Assembly (NCBI GenBank): GCA_038373885.1
Contig: JAWZYV010002480.1
Coordinates: 124,001-188,000 of the forward strand
Length of the DNA: 64,000 nucleotides
From: Cheiracanthium punctorium
Lineage: Eukaryota > Arthropoda > Arachnida > Araneae > Cheiracanthiidae
Direction: 5' to 3'
Below the pieces are notes generated by a model. The model made no database searches, was not told where the DNA came from, and saw only the letters and a program-made list of their open reading frames with translations. Shown here in pieces: positions 12,480 to 24,585 of this stretch. Position 1 is the stretch's first letter, and each line of letters opens with the position of its first letter. The position numbers and the translations under genes were made by a program.

Positions 12480-12580
12480 TCCGAACCGTAGACCCAAGGC
12501 GTGGTTGACCAGCGCTGTAACTACCAGACGGGTTCGACTCCAGATGAAATGACTAAAGTTTGAAGTGATTGTTGTTTCAA
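12480..12580 (+). repeat. tRNA-like SINE fragment
   Basis: A B-box-like GGGTTCGACTCC lies in a GC-rich, tRNA-like stretch (12490-12542). It is followed by ATGACTAAAGTTTGAAGTGA, a phrase also found next to the tRNA-like cores near 26290 and 29760 (reversed in the first). No full cloverleaf folds. Inference: SINE head and body start. Confidence 0.45.
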
Positions 12581-13074
12581 TTTAAAATTAGACTTTGCCT
12601 GTACACTACTTGGTATTAAAAAATTTGCGATTACTGTCCGTTTTAAGCACCTTTGGGACCCCAGTAAAAGAGTTTAAGGCTGTTCTTCGAAAAAAAAGAA
12701 CTCTTTTTAGTCTTGGTACACAAATTGAAATAAACTAATAGCACCATGGTCTCCAAAAAATTCCAGATGGTTCTTCATAAGCTGCTTTACACACTACGAT
12801 AAGCGAAAATGCTGTGGCTTTTGTGAAATTTTCAGAAAAAATTCCTAAACATGGATTTGAGCTGCAAGATTTTTCGAAGAGTGACACGCTTTGCGAAAAT
12901 TTCCGATTTTTAAGAATTTTTTCTAAAAGTATTGAAACTGATACAGATTGGCCTATCTTCGCAGTATGTAATACAGCTTGTAAAGAGACAGTTTCAAAAT
13001 TTTGAAGTGCCTGGCATAATTAGTTTATTTGTAATTATGTACCAAAATCACATGATTTTTTCGAATAACACCGT

Positions 13075-13440
13075 TAAAAAAAAAAAAAAAAGTTTGTCTG
13101 TCGTTCTGTCAGTGATGCTTTTTTTATTCGCACATCACGTAAAATTGATTGAAGCGAATGAAATAAAATTTGATGACTTGATAGATGGTCACTCAACTTA
13201 AACTATAGGGATCAAATTTTCAAAAAATTCATTAAATTTTGAGATTATTTGAAAATTGTTTCAAACTGCGTAACTTTTTGTTCGCACATCACGTAATAAC
13301 GACTAAAGTGAAAGAAATGAAATTTGGTGACATGATAGGTGATCACTCAACTTAAGTATTATAGGCGTCGGATTTTTAAAAATTTTTATTGGATTTTGAG
13401 ATTTTTCTGAAAATCGTTTCAAAATGTGTAAATTTTTGTT
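13075..13440 (+). repeat. Helitron fragment with two 156-bp-type repeat units
   Basis: The text after the A-run (GTTTGTCTGTCGTTCTGTCA, then TTCGCACATCACGTAA, then GATGGTCACTCAACTTAA) matches the 5' part and repeat units of the Helitron at 44462-46384, here in the opposite orientation. Two diverged units are present. Neither the TC start nor the CTAG end is found, so it is a truncated copy. Confidence 0.7.
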
Positions 13441-15047
13441 TTATTATGCGTAAAAACTGCATATGATTTGTACAACAAGTATATACTTTCAAAATATTCG
13501 AAAATATACACATTTTATGTACAAATTGTTTACAATCTATAAGTTTTTGCAAAAATGTGCAGACTTTTTCCAGCTGGGTAGGTGCTATAATTTTCTATTA
13601 TTTATTTAAAAAACTGTACTCAATTTGGATATCTATATAGTTATTGTGCAATAAATAATTATAATAAAATTAATTAATTTGATAATGTGGAGAATGATAA
13701 TAATTATATTTTGTACATTATTTGAATTATAAGTGTTATACTATATTGCATTTGAATTTGAATTATAAATCCATCATTCATTACAAATAAATAGGATTAC
13801 TGTTCATTACAACATAAGTACATAATTATTGATACTTAATAAATTCATGTAAATAATTATTAATTAAATCGAACAAAATCCAACGCGTGGAAAAAAATGT
13901 GTATTGCTGATGTATACCATACGCATATACCAGCTGTGTCACGTTGCGGCCTGTACGCGTGCTAGCTCTCTTTAAAGTTTAAATGGGCACACAAATCGAG
14001 CGCGAAATTCGAAATGTAATTAAATTTTAAAAAAAAATTCAAACATTTCTAATACTAACCCAGTGAAAATTGCGTTAAAATGTGCACAAACATGCAAAAA
14101 TATGTCAAAAAGTGAGAATATCATAAATAAATGTGCGATATCCTTACAGCCTTAAAAAATCATTTAAAAATTTTTACAAAGAATTTCACATGTATAAAAA
14201 TGTGAATAAACGTTCATAAATGTTTATTTTTTGTTAATAGTGTTTGAAAACTTGTTTAACTGCATAAACATAAATTTGAGAAAGCTTGATAAGAAGTTTT
14301 CACTTCTGACGTGCAGTCTACGGCTGACAGTTTTTTTTTCTCTCAATGAATTTTCATTTATTTATAGATAATTCCTTCAAACTAATTTTTAAAAGGTCAC
14401 GGTTACTTCATGCGACCATGCAGCTATAATTATTCTGTTCTTACTTTCGCACAATAAGGTTTACAGCAATGAATCTTTTAAATATATTTATTGACAAGAG
14501 TACCTAATATACAAGTCTTTGAATACACGTAACTGAAACTCCTTCTTAATGATCTAACACTACACAAAGATTTCAGCCTAGGGGCTAATTATACTTCTAC
14601 GTGCGTATATAAAGGTGTTCATTATTATGGGCGTGTCACGTTTTTCTGTCTTAAAGCATGTCCTCTGTTCTTTGTTTGGACACAAAAGAAATTAAAATAA
14701 ATCAAAATTTGCGAACTTACGTCGATAGTTAAAAGTGTAAGGTTTTAGTTGTATTGAATCTCTCTCTCTATTCGGAAAAGCTTTCAGAACTGTTTGAAGA
14801 GTTTTGATCTTATAATTCGAGTATGCTTATTTTTGTAGTTGATTCTTTTTAAAATAGTGTACATTAATGCTCAAGAATACAGGAAGGTAACTGTAATACT
14901 AATAACCTATAAAGGGAAGAATTTGTTGACGTTGCGACAAAGAAAAGAACATTTCTACCACAGACCACTGCAAAAAATATTATTCTATATACTTAAACTG
15001 AGATCGCATACGTTTGATTTATAGTCTTTCTAAAAGAATCTATAATC
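13441..15047. other. AT-rich DNA without recognised genes
   Basis: AT-rich, low-complexity DNA with no supported gene. The small frame at 14839-15024 has no recognisable domain and no usable context. Confidence 0.5.
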
Positions 15048-15055
15048 AAATTAGC

Positions 15056-15210
15056 CAGGGGCGTAGCCGGGGGGGGGGTCATAACCCCCCATGAGGAATT
15101 TTTTGCCATACAAAAGGTACATTCTTCACTACATTATCACACACACGTATACATATATAAGTTGTAGTAGTCGTAACCCACCCCATGAAAAATTTCTGTC
15201 TACGCCCCTG
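15056..15210. mobile_element. hAT MITE, family CAGGGGCGTAGCC
   Basis: The element starts CAGGGGCGTAGCC and ends TACGCCCCTG, flanked by the exact 8-bp duplication AAATTAGC (15048-15055 and 15211-15218). The 155-bp body contains GGGTCATAACCCCCC. Copies of the same family lie at 42001 and 58707. Confidence 0.95.
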
Positions 15211-15218
15211 AAATTAGC

Positions 15219-16298
15219 TAATTTCTTCGGGGATTTTGACAACTTATTCACGCTTCAGTTCTAAGTAACAGCCACTTCTTAATTCTAATATTTTTAATCT
15301 GACAATTATATCTGTGAAGATACTTAATACACAGTTAGCTTGCAACCGTCTAAAGCCCGACCTACTCACACAAAAAAAATTCTTAACAAAGTTCATTCGC
15401 GAAACACATACTTTCAACATTGTAATTTCATTAGACAACTTCTTTAACACGTTCAGTGAGTTTCCCATTATATCATCGCTTTCCTGCTATAAGTATTAGA
15501 ATATATTAGTATAATTCAGCTTTCCCGTCATTTGTATCTAAAATTGATCCAGTCCCTGATGAGTGTACAATTATGATGAAGATTAGTTTAGTCCTACAGG
15601 ATTCCCCTCTGTTAACTTCCACATCCTGATTATATACTGAACCTCTAGATAAATATTTTGGAAACATATTTGATTTCTATGTATCTCTATTCTCCGGGTG
15701 AAATGCACTGCAATTTCAAAAGTGGAATGGTTTCACTGAATATTTTGTGAAACCACTATAGATTTAAATCTCCTTATATTCTCTACGTTGATGAAGGACA
15801 TATAATTAAATTTTATCTACGAATACAATGGTTACTTTGTACTATGGATGCTTGTGTTTTCTTTTGTGTGCTTGATTGCTCAAAAACCACTTTTTTTTTT
15901 TTTTTTTTTTTTTTTGCGGAATAACTCTGGAACAAGAAACTAAGTAAGAGTGAATGAGCTTCGAGACGATACTTTACTGCAAATGAGAAGTCTGAAAATG
16001 ATATTTTAAAATTCTATGGAATTGATTGCTAAACTAGTAGTAGTGAACGACAGCATGATTGATGTTTTACACCCCGTTGCAGAAACAGGCGACACGGCGC
16101 AGAAACAGAACCCAGAGTTCATGTCGCAGAAACAGAACGATCCTCTGCAGAGACATGCTGTTTGAAAAACCAATTTTCACAAACTAATTACACAAGCCAA
16201 CACCAAAAATTTATCCGGCTCAAACATAGTTATTTCCGTAGCAGTTTGTCTCGCTAAATACAAAAATCACCATCACCATAAAAAGTTGGGATTAGCTC
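15219..16298. other. no gene; T25 run and short GCAGAAACAG repeats
   Basis: AT-rich. A run of 25 T residues lies at 15891-15915. GCAGAAACAG-type decamers repeat three times between about 16079 and 16140. Nothing else is supported. Confidence 0.5.
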
Positions 16299-18270
16299 TT
16301 GTTTCCAAGATACAAAACCAATTTGGGTAATAAAATCTCCCTATGGCTGGTTTGTATGGCTACTGTGGCTCGTACAGTATCCATGGGATGGGTTCCATCA
16401 GCCATTCGATACGTTCCTGACTCGTCTAATCTGACAATTTATGAATCACCTCAAAATTATGAGATTAAAAAGTGTGATGTTGAAGAAGAAGAAGTCACTA
16501 GACCTGGGACTTCCCGTGATCCAGATTTCGAGGCAAACGTTTTGAATGAGCCCCACAGATCAAATCAGACAGAATTGAGTGGTCTCGCAAGAGATCTTCA
16601 CTTGCCGAAGGAGAAGGCAGAACTTCTGGCTTCGAGACTGAAGCAATTTGCATCTAACAAATCAAGATCGCAGCGTACAGGACTCGTCATGACAATCTTC
16701 TTCATTGAAAAGAAAGACTATTTGGTTGTTATTAATGATGTAAGCTGCTTGGTGAATTTTCAAAATATAATTCATGATTTTTAGTAGAGGTTGTTTGCAG
16801 ACTATTTCAAACTTAATTGGACATTCCGTTCTCAGGAAGGAGACTTACAGAGAGCTATGTGCTAACTTCTTAAATCAATCACATATGATAATCACAAATT
16901 GCAAATGGTTTAGACCTGAGAATCATAAATTTCTTTGGTTTAGAACAAAAAACCAGGGTTTTTTGGTCTAAACCGTTTCTTTTTATCCTTTTATAATTAC
17001 ATGCTACATATTTATAAATAAAATCATTTGTAAAATGTTCAAATAACAATTAATAATCCTTTAGAAAATAATTAAAACAAAGTAAATAAACAATTGTTGC
17101 TATACTTATGTGGACATTGAAATCATTCCACTTTAATATTTTATTTAGAGATGCAATTATTTACTACATTTTACATGAAATATTGCTCTTAGATTCATCA
17201 TTAATAATGGTGATAAGTTGTTCAAAATGATATTTTAAGGTTTAGAAATAAGTTGTTAAAACACAATACCTCTATTTTAGAAACAAATTAAAAATGCAGC
17301 CTATAATTTAAGCTTAATTAATGATTTTTAATAATTATAAAACAATAAGCTATCCATTAGATTGAGATAAAAACTTATTGTTGATACTTATAAGGATAAT
17401 TTTAAAATATATCGGAACGTATTCTATCTGTAGTATTCGTAATTTTAAATTATTCTTTTTTTTTTTTTTAAAAACATTTTTTTAAAGAGAGAAACCATTT
17501 GATTTAAACCATGCCAACCCTGCTGTGGGGACTTAAAAGTTACTGCTGTACTCCTGGAAATGAAGTTAGACTACATTAGGTACTGCTGTTTTCTGTGTTA
17601 AGGGGACTCTTGAGATAGAAAATCTCACTACATAAAATATAAATGGTCTTAAAGAAATCTAAATTCCGGGAATAAAATGTTGAAATTGAGCTTCTAGTAG
17701 ATCCAAATACTATCGTGATTCTGCTTCCACACCTGCATATTGAGCTGAGAATAACGAAGAGCTTTGTGGTTTCCATGAACAAGGCTTTCCAATACCTTAG
17801 AGCGAAATTGCCAAGGTTGGGTTATGCAAAGGTTATTGAGGGAGTCTATGGGCTCTCACAATTACACAAAGGACCTTATAAAATATTGGAGGGGTAGATA
17901 AAACAGCCTGGGAAGCCCTTAAGGGTGTGGTACGAGGATTTCTATTCCACAGAAAAGACGAAAACTACCAAAAATTTGTTGAAAAAAACTCCTACAAAAG
18001 CTCTGTGACCTCGTATTCAATATGATTCTGACACTTCATGTTCCTCATCTTCCATCTTGAGGAATTTCGCCCTAAAAATTTTGGAGCTGTTAGTGATGAG
18101 CACGGCGAAAGATTTCATCAAACTATCCTCTTCAATGGAACGCAGATATCAGGCCGTTGGATAAAGTTAATGCTGAATAACTACTGCTATAGTATTACCA
18201 GAGATGGTCCGTCTTGACGTTGAGTATAAGAGGCAGGCCAAAAGGAAACGTTCACAGAAATAAGTTAAAA
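16299..18270 (+). pseudogene. decayed copy of uncharacterised arthropod repeat protein family
   Basis: Fragments in order match, from memory, a large uncharacterised family found in many arthropod genomes (some members named Cc8L18.2-like). Signals are QTELSGLARDLHLPKEKAEL (within 16299-16784), IGHSVLRKETY (about 16815-16850), LLPHLHIELRITKSF (about 17716-17760), then WEALKGVVRGFL, and near the end NFGAVSDEHGERFHQ (about 18080-18120). Stops (such as TAG at 17896), frameshifts and a mostly non-coding middle (about 16980-17690) show it is dead. The order of pieces is preserved, so it derives from one full-length copy. I do not know the biochemical function. High copy number in other genomes suggests spread with mobile DNA (inference). 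No TIRs or duplications are visible around it. Confidence 0.7.
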
Positions 18271-19207
18271 TTAACCCCTGCTTTCCGAAAAGTGAACTTT
18301 GTTTAATGAAACATGATCTATTGCATTATATTTATTAAACAGGATATTTCCCCCCTTCCATTTACCTTTGAGTCGATGGGTAGACGGTTGTGTATCTTTC
18401 TCCAGTGGGGTTTTGTGTATCGTGAAAACAAGAGCTAATAAAAAATTTTCATTTATATATTCTTTTTTTTCGACCCAAAATTATTAAGTATAGGCTATTT
18501 AGAACCAGGATACGGACAAAAGCTTTTTTGTTGTTGTTGTTGTTGCCTAGTGTTATTGACAACATAAACAAAATTGTAATTTTCTATTAACAATGTTTAA
18601 ATGTGCCCACATCTTTGTGTGTACATGCATGCATAAATATATATTGTGCTGAGAGATTTTTTGTATTTCTGCAGCTTGTCGCAGAAAGCATGACAAAATT
18701 CTGCCACTGAGTGTATATATAGATTATAATGCAAATTATATTTATTTCAGCATTTAGTTCCTAGTATCTTAACTGCATGATTTCAAAGAAACATTTTTTG
18801 TTCAGGCCTTTTACTTGATTAGAAATTTCTACTTCCTTGAAGATTTCTACTTGCTTTGCCCCCAAGTTATTCATATAGTTTTTAATGGTGCTACCTTTTT
18901 AAGCTTTTTTTTTTTTTTCTCATAAAGCTTTTCACTGAAGGTCTTCTTTTACATACATTGCCGATAACAAAGTTATTTTTTACTATCATGTTAATAATAA
19001 TGAATATAACTATCACTAATAAACTAAATAAATAATACGTATGTTACAATAAAGATTTACTTTGTTAAAAAAACATATGTACAAAAATATCTTATACATA
19101 CTCATTGGATGGTAGAAAGGGTCCACCCGTTTGCATCCGCATAAAACGCCAACTCACACACATGCAGGAAAGTCCATAAGACCCACACCCTTTGTAACAC
19201 CCAAAAT
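18271..19207. other. no recognised feature
   Basis: AT-rich with a short (TTG)n run near 18530-18545 and a T-run near 18908. No gene or mobile element could be delimited. Confidence 0.45.
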
Positions 19208-19215
19208 GTACTTAG

Positions 19216-20065
19216 TAGGGATGCACCGAATATTCGGTTCGTATTCGGTATACTGCCTATTCGGCAGACAAACCGAATATTCGGTTCGGCCGAATACTTA
19301 AATATTCGGCAACCGAATAGTAAACAAATTTAAGTATTCACCAATCGGTAAACAAATACATATTTTTTATATCATGAATGAAAGATATAGTATAGGACCA
19401 TAGTACTAAACTGATTCAAGTTGTTACTTACTAATATCACATATGAATAAGCTTTAGAAACGATTAGAAAGTCCTCCTACCGAGGCACTCTCCATCTTTG
19501 CAGATAGCCTTAACGTAGCATTCCACAATCACACAAAAAAACTAATATCACAATGAAATTAGTTTTAATGTAAGAGAAAACACTCAGATTTTAAATTTGA
19601 ATTTTGTTGTTTTTCAATTTTTCTTAAATCTTATGATACACTACATTAACCTTGCTATTTACTAACTGATTTAAATTTGAAACCGTAACCAGGAAAAAAA
19701 ACTCAAAGCATTAAGTGTTCATAAATATGTAAAATCAATTAACTGCTAATTTTTTAATAAAATACGCAGGTAAAAAAATTACCAGCATTTCACTAATATT
19801 TAAAAAAGTTATTAATAATATATAAAGGAAACACAATTAGATATTAAATTTTGCAGAATTTTAATTTTTGAAGTTTTACACCATATGAAATATTTTTTAA
19901 GAAAAAACTAATTAAATTAATCATTGCAATCAAAGTTTAATAACGATTTAATAAGTTTAATAAATTTTAACCAAGTATTCGGTATTCGGCCGAATATCGG
20001 TTAGAATTTTAACCGAATATTCGGTGTTGGGTATTCGGCAAAATATGGTATTCGGTGCATCCCTA
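19216..20065. mobile_element. hAT MITE with TAGGGATGCACCGAATA ends
   Basis: Ends are TAGGGATGCACCGAATA at 19216 and its complement ending at 20065, with the exact 8-bp duplication GTACTTAG at 19208-19215 and 20066-20073. The subterminal 100 bp on each side is dense in the palindromic motif CCGAATATTCGG. The AT-rich 600-bp core has no ORF. A stretch near 19470-19530 resembles the SINE tail found at 20220. Confidence 0.95.
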
Positions 20066-20214
20066 GTACTTAGTATGCTACTTTTGTATTTGCCTATTTT
20101 TCACTCTCGAAAATTATTTCTGCAATTCACTGAAATTTTACTGGTAGCGGTGTTGCCGGAATATCTCAGTTTTTTTGACAAATATCCTTTTCTTTTTTAT
20201 ACTGGCACTTGATG

Positions 20215-20440
20215 TTGTTGTTATGTGTGATTATGGCAACGCTTTACTAGGGCGATGCCTCGGTAGAAGGACTTTCTAAGGGGGTTCTAACGCGTATTCG
20301 CGTTACATCTGGATAAAACCTACTAAAACTCCAGACCGTTAGATCGACAGCCGCGCTATGGGACCCGAAACCCGGGACCTTCACACTTAGGCCATCTACC
20401 ATTTTCAGTAGCATAACCACCTTACTGGCAGTTGAAGAAG
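20215..20440 (-). repeat. tRNA-derived SINE, minus strand
   Basis: On the minus strand a tRNA-like head with B-box-like GGGTTTCGGGTCCC (about 20360-20385) is followed by a body with GGTCTGGAGTTTTAGT, CCAGATGTAACGCGAA and a tail TTGCCATAATCACA. The same body appears at 24335-24585 (minus), 40925-41115 (plus) and 57975-58140 (plus). Confidence 0.75.
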
Positions 20441-20796
20441 CTTCTTCACAGATTCAACGAATTTTTTCCTCTTCAGAATTTTGGGAAGAAGAATTCGCAG
20501 AAATATCATGTTTCCATGATTATTCGGAAATTATTCTTTGAAAATGGGGAATAAATTAGTCTATAAAAACATGTTTTTCTGAGAGTTTTCACAAAATAAT
20601 TCATTTCGTGTTTCGATCTTTACCCAAACTTTTCTGGGTATTTTTAATGTAGGTATGTGTGTTCATTTCATCGCATACCAATTTTGAAGGGAGAACTATG
20701 CTGTAATAATGAACCTTATTAGCAATCGAAAGCTTTGAGTAAGCGACAATCTTATGTAATTTGTCGCTTGGTTATTTAAACCTTTGAGGCGCAACC

Positions 20797-21012
20797 CTTT
20801 TCCAATGCTGAAAAAGGGCAGCCGTTGCCATCGCTCGACTTAACTACCAGCAAGATGGCGATCGAACCGTTCAACAGCAGGCTGTGCGACACAGCCAGCT
20901 GTTGAAACAAAGAGTCTCTAGATCTGTGGCACGCGGTGAACGTTTCGATCGTCCGCCATCTTGCTGGTAGTTAAGTCGAGTGATGGCAACGGCTGCCCTT
21001 TTTTCAGCATTG
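20797..21012. repeat. foldback repeat, arms about 75 bp
   Basis: CCAATGCTGAAAAAGGGCAG and the following 55 bases (left arm, to about 20870) recur inverted at about 20938-21012 with few mismatches. About 65 bp of non-palindromic sequence separates the arms. A MITE-like foldback structure is likely; no clear duplication was found. Confidence 0.8.
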
Positions 21013-21500
21013 GGCAATCTATCCAGCTGTTCTCGCATTCTTCCATTTTTCAGCAGATGTCAGTGCTGTAAAAAATAATCGTGACAATTTATTTACGGGG
21101 CTATGACGTGCTAAAAAGTAAAGGATTCTCGTGGAGCTATGTCACCCGCAACTATTTTTATAGAAATCAAATCTATTCTTCGTGACTGGCAACAGTGAAA
21201 ACGTCAGAGTTTGGTGTTCCGAGAGCTGGAGCACTGCGCGTTAAAGGGTTAACGCTGATGCAGCCGAAAGCATATCCAGGCAACAGTAACCTAGTTCTTT
21301 CCATGGGGAGTAATCCTGTTTTTCTCAAGTCGTGTCCCGAAATGAATGGTACTTACTTTCTCAGATTTGCTTTTACTATGCAATAAGTACATTACTCTAA
21401 AATAATTAATTCGTGTAAGTTAAAAAGCCCATACACTGTAAATCGAAATTACTTAGCATTACTTTTAATAGGATAGTTGACAGCACAGTGACCTATCTAT
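21013..21500. other. no recognised feature
   Basis: The 63-aa frame at 21195-21386 has no recognisable domain. No other signal was found. Confidence 0.4.
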
Positions 21501-21501
21501 G

Positions 21502-21850
21502 AGGCCCGTTCCGAAAGTAAGTTCCGTCATTTCTTTTTCACTTGGAAACTTTATTTCCAAACACAAAAAGACCTTGGCTTCATGAACTATACACCTTGAG
21601 CTATTTTTCGACCTAGTCGTCGTTGACATTGAGGCATTTGTCGTAGGGTGCAATCAGTTTGAAGAAACCACTCTGGTAAAACTCGGGTGTCCTGCAAAGC
21701 GATGCAATAAATTGTGTAACAACCTGCTTCACTGCAGTATTTTTTGGAAGTGACTCCCTAGAGAAAGCAGCTTTCAGTGCTGGGAACAGACGAACGTCCG
21801 ATGGCGCAGAATCAGAGCTTAAGGTCGGGTTAACCAACCGATCGCTCCCA
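21502..21850 (-). pseudogene. mariner transposase 3' fragment with end repeat
   Basis: The minus-strand frame from 21837 reads SDSAPSDVRLFPALKAAF, then FYQSGFFKLI and YDKCLNV. These match the C-terminus of mariner-family transposases, where the Asp of APSD is the third catalytic residue. After the stop-laden 3' part comes GGAACTTACTTTCGGAAC (minus strand, about 21508-21525), which looks like the terminal repeat. The 5' two thirds of the gene are missing beyond 21850. The fragment is dead. Confidence 0.8.
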
Positions 21851-22060
21851 TCCGAAGCGACGAATTTGATCTTATTGCCGCAAAAGCAACTTTACAAGCC
21901 CCATAGGGAAAATCGCTCCAATGCCTTGCTGTGTGTTGCTTTTTGTTGTCGTCCAACGGCCATATTCATACAGGCTAACATTAAGTGCTTTTATTGGCGA
22001 CTACACTGTGTCTGCCAAACGTCTGTCTGCCGTCTTGATTTTCATTCAAATAACCGCGGG

Positions 22061-22272
22061 CATGGGCGCCGGCAGCATAGGGCAAGGGGGGGGGCAATGC
22101 CTCCCCCTGGATTTTTGTATGCAGCGTTTGCTCTTTCGCCCTTGCTTTTTTGCGCTTTCCAACATGGTAACCATACGTTAAAGTAGTCTTTGCCCCCCCC
22201 CTTGAGTTTTCTTTGCCCCTCCCTGGAGTAGTCTTTGCCTCCCCCCTGGGAAATATTCTTCCTGCGCCCATG
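22061..22272. mobile_element. hAT MITE, family CATGGGCGCCGG
   Basis: The element starts CATGGGCGCCGGCAG and ends GCGCCCATG. The 8-bp duplication ACCGCGGG is exact (22053-22060 and 22273-22280). The inner text TAACCATACGTT...TAGTCTTTGCCCCC recurs in the copy at 39052. The several overlapping small ORFs here are by-products of its G/C-rich sequence. Confidence 0.93.
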
Positions 22273-22280
22273 ACCGCGGG

Positions 22281-23047
22281 TACGCTAATCCTCTGTATCT
22301 CCCTCTATTTCGACGCTGCGGGCATGCGTCATTCTCCTCTGTTGATGCTCTTTCTGCAGTTGAACCATCAATTGTGTGGATTTTTATTTTGTGTGGTTTC
22401 ACCTGGTGTACCATCTTCTACTTAAAAAAAGGGAGACAAAACATATTTTCAGAACATTTTTCGTAATTGCATGTTTTTCTTACGTTCCAGAAATCGCCCA
22501 ACGTATAATTTAAAAAATAAGACTAATAAACTTTTTTTTTAATGCCACAAAGCAAGAAGAAGAAAGCAGAAGGGCAGAAAGGAAACATATATGGAGTTCG
22601 ACAAAATATCGTCGTATTTTAATTAACGTCGGGTAATCAGCTTTTCCGTGAAACTACTTTATCACGGATTTTATATCAAGATACTTTTCATTATCTTTTA
22701 AAACTAATTCAGAGTTTTCACTCTCTTTCAATTGGGTGTAAGGAGAGAGCAGTGATTCTGCCTTTCCTTAACGTCCAATCAAAATCGATCCAGACTCTGG
22801 AAGATTAAATTTCTCTCTCCTTCTAGTATGATGACAACACACTACAGACTAACTGTTGAGTCCTGAAATTACAAATTTAGAAAGTGGAGATAATTTCGTT
22901 TGTCGGCCGCGACATCTGCCAAAGTGATTGATATTTAACTGGTCTCGAAATGCAGTTTGAGGAAAATGTACTCGGCTTACCTTCAAGTTAAGATTTAAAC
23001 CGTCAAAACTTGTTAATGTAGGATCACGTTCCTCCGCGACGGTAATA
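22281..23047. other. unassigned; possible coding remnant on minus strand
   Basis: Mostly unremarkable. On the minus strand the frame at about 23045-22980 (EERDPTLTSFDGLNLNLK) ends at a good donor-like AAG|GTAAGC (about 22976). The upstream part is cut by the MITE at 23050, and I cannot support it as an exon. Confidence 0.3.
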
Positions 23048-23049
23048 TA

Positions 23050-24053
23050 CAGGGTGTCCAGCCTTAATGTGACCCAATAGCTAATTCCCGAGCCGTTCGG
23101 TTTAGATATGCACTTCCAGTTTGAAAAATGTTTTAAAAAAGGTAAAGAATGTTTTTGCGTGCTTTTCAAACCAAAAAAACCATTTAGAAAAAAATTACAA
23201 AAATTAAATTTTTATACGGTCCCCAGGTCCTATCACTTATATTTAGGAAAAGATGCAGTGCACAAAAACAAAGTAAACACAAAAAGTTTCATTTTATTAC
23301 GATAAAAACTGTCCGAGTTATGGAACTTTGAAAATCATACATTTCATCCATTTTCTTGGCCAATTTCAAGAAGCTAGTAAGGGACCGTCTCCAAAGTGAA
23401 ATTAATTGGAACTCTGCCAGGAAACTTTCGCTCTTGCACGTCACTCTTATGTAAATCGTTTTTAAATTTAAAAGTACATACATTACGTTAATATTACAAT
23501 AATTGAGTACTTAAGAAACAAAATTTATTCTGTGTACGTGTAAAACATAGATAAAATAAAATATTTTGGACGAAGAAAACTTTTCAAAAGCAGTTCCAAA
23601 AAAATAGACTTATTTGCCTGCGGCTTCAGACTGATTTGCTGCGGTACTGATCATGGCGAACGTTAAAAATCTGTTGTGTAGTCGCTTGCAATTGCATACA
23701 GTCGCATTCTAATATTACGAATTCTAGTACGGGAGAACGAGATGTATACAAATGAAAAACACTGCGAAATGGTACTGTTGTATGGGCAGTGTAATAGAAA
23801 TAAGAGAGAGGCGGCAAGACTTTATGCCATTAGCGAGCCAGAGCGAAAGTTTTCTGGCAGAGTTCCAATTAATTTCTGTAATTTAATTCTGTGATTTAAT
23901 TTTTGTAATTTTTTTCTAAATGGGTTGTTTGGTTCGAAAAGCACGTAAAAACATTCTATACCTCTTTTAAAACATTTTTCAAATTGGAAGTGCATATCTA
24001 AACCGAACGGTTCGGGAATTAGCTATTGGGTCACATTAAGGCTGGACACCCAG
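23050..24053. mobile_element. mariner-like MITE with long inverted repeats
   Basis: Ends CAGGGTGTCCAGCCTTAATG and the inverted CATTAAGGCTGGACACCCAG are flanked by TA (23048-23049 and 24054-24055). The arms stay alignable for about 160 bp. A further inverted pair lies inside (about 23394-23436 against 23836-23880, phrase GGAACTCTGCCAG). No transposase is present. Structure and size resemble the MITE at 31147. Confidence 0.9.
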
Positions 24054-24334
24054 TATAAAGAAAAAAAAAATTTTTTTTTCAACATCATTACAAGTTACAG
24101 GGTTTCCTTAAAACTTGATTTCCGCGGACTCAGGAACCACAAGGGATTACATTATCAGGAACCACACTACGTGCAATAGCATGATAGGTGTTAAAAAATC
24201 GGTAAAATCGAGATGTCAGTCAGCTGATTTAAATTTCAAAATTCGAATTATTTTAGAAGATATTGACTAAAAACTTTTTAAAAAAACATGCTTGTATGCT
24301 TGATTATTTTCGGTCGCACAAAATATTCTTGGTG

Positions 24335-24585
24335 TATGTGTATTGTGTTATGGCAAACCTACACTAGGGGTATCTGTCTTGGATGGGTACCTTGAACGGA
24401 GGTCTTTTTAAGAAGTTCTTACGCATATTAATGTTACATCTGGAGAAAACCTCCCAAAACTCCAGACCGTTTGACTGACAACAGCGGCGGTAGGCTAGAA
24501 CCCTGTACCCTCATACTTCAGTCATCTACCATATGCAATGTCTTATCCACTCTGTTATGGTGGGGCCTTAGGTTCTTGATTTGAA
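24335..24585 (-). repeat. tRNA-derived SINE, minus strand
   Basis: This shares with the copy at 20215 the reversed body (ACATCTGGA(G/T)AAAACCT..CCAAAACTCCAGACC) and the tail TTGTGTTATGGCAA. The tRNA-like head at the right end (about 24500-24570) is degenerate. Confidence 0.7.

Noticed and set aside
21866..22425. Five overlapping ORFs on both strands
   Set aside because: They arise from the G/C-rich hAT MITE at 22061-22272 and lack any domain.
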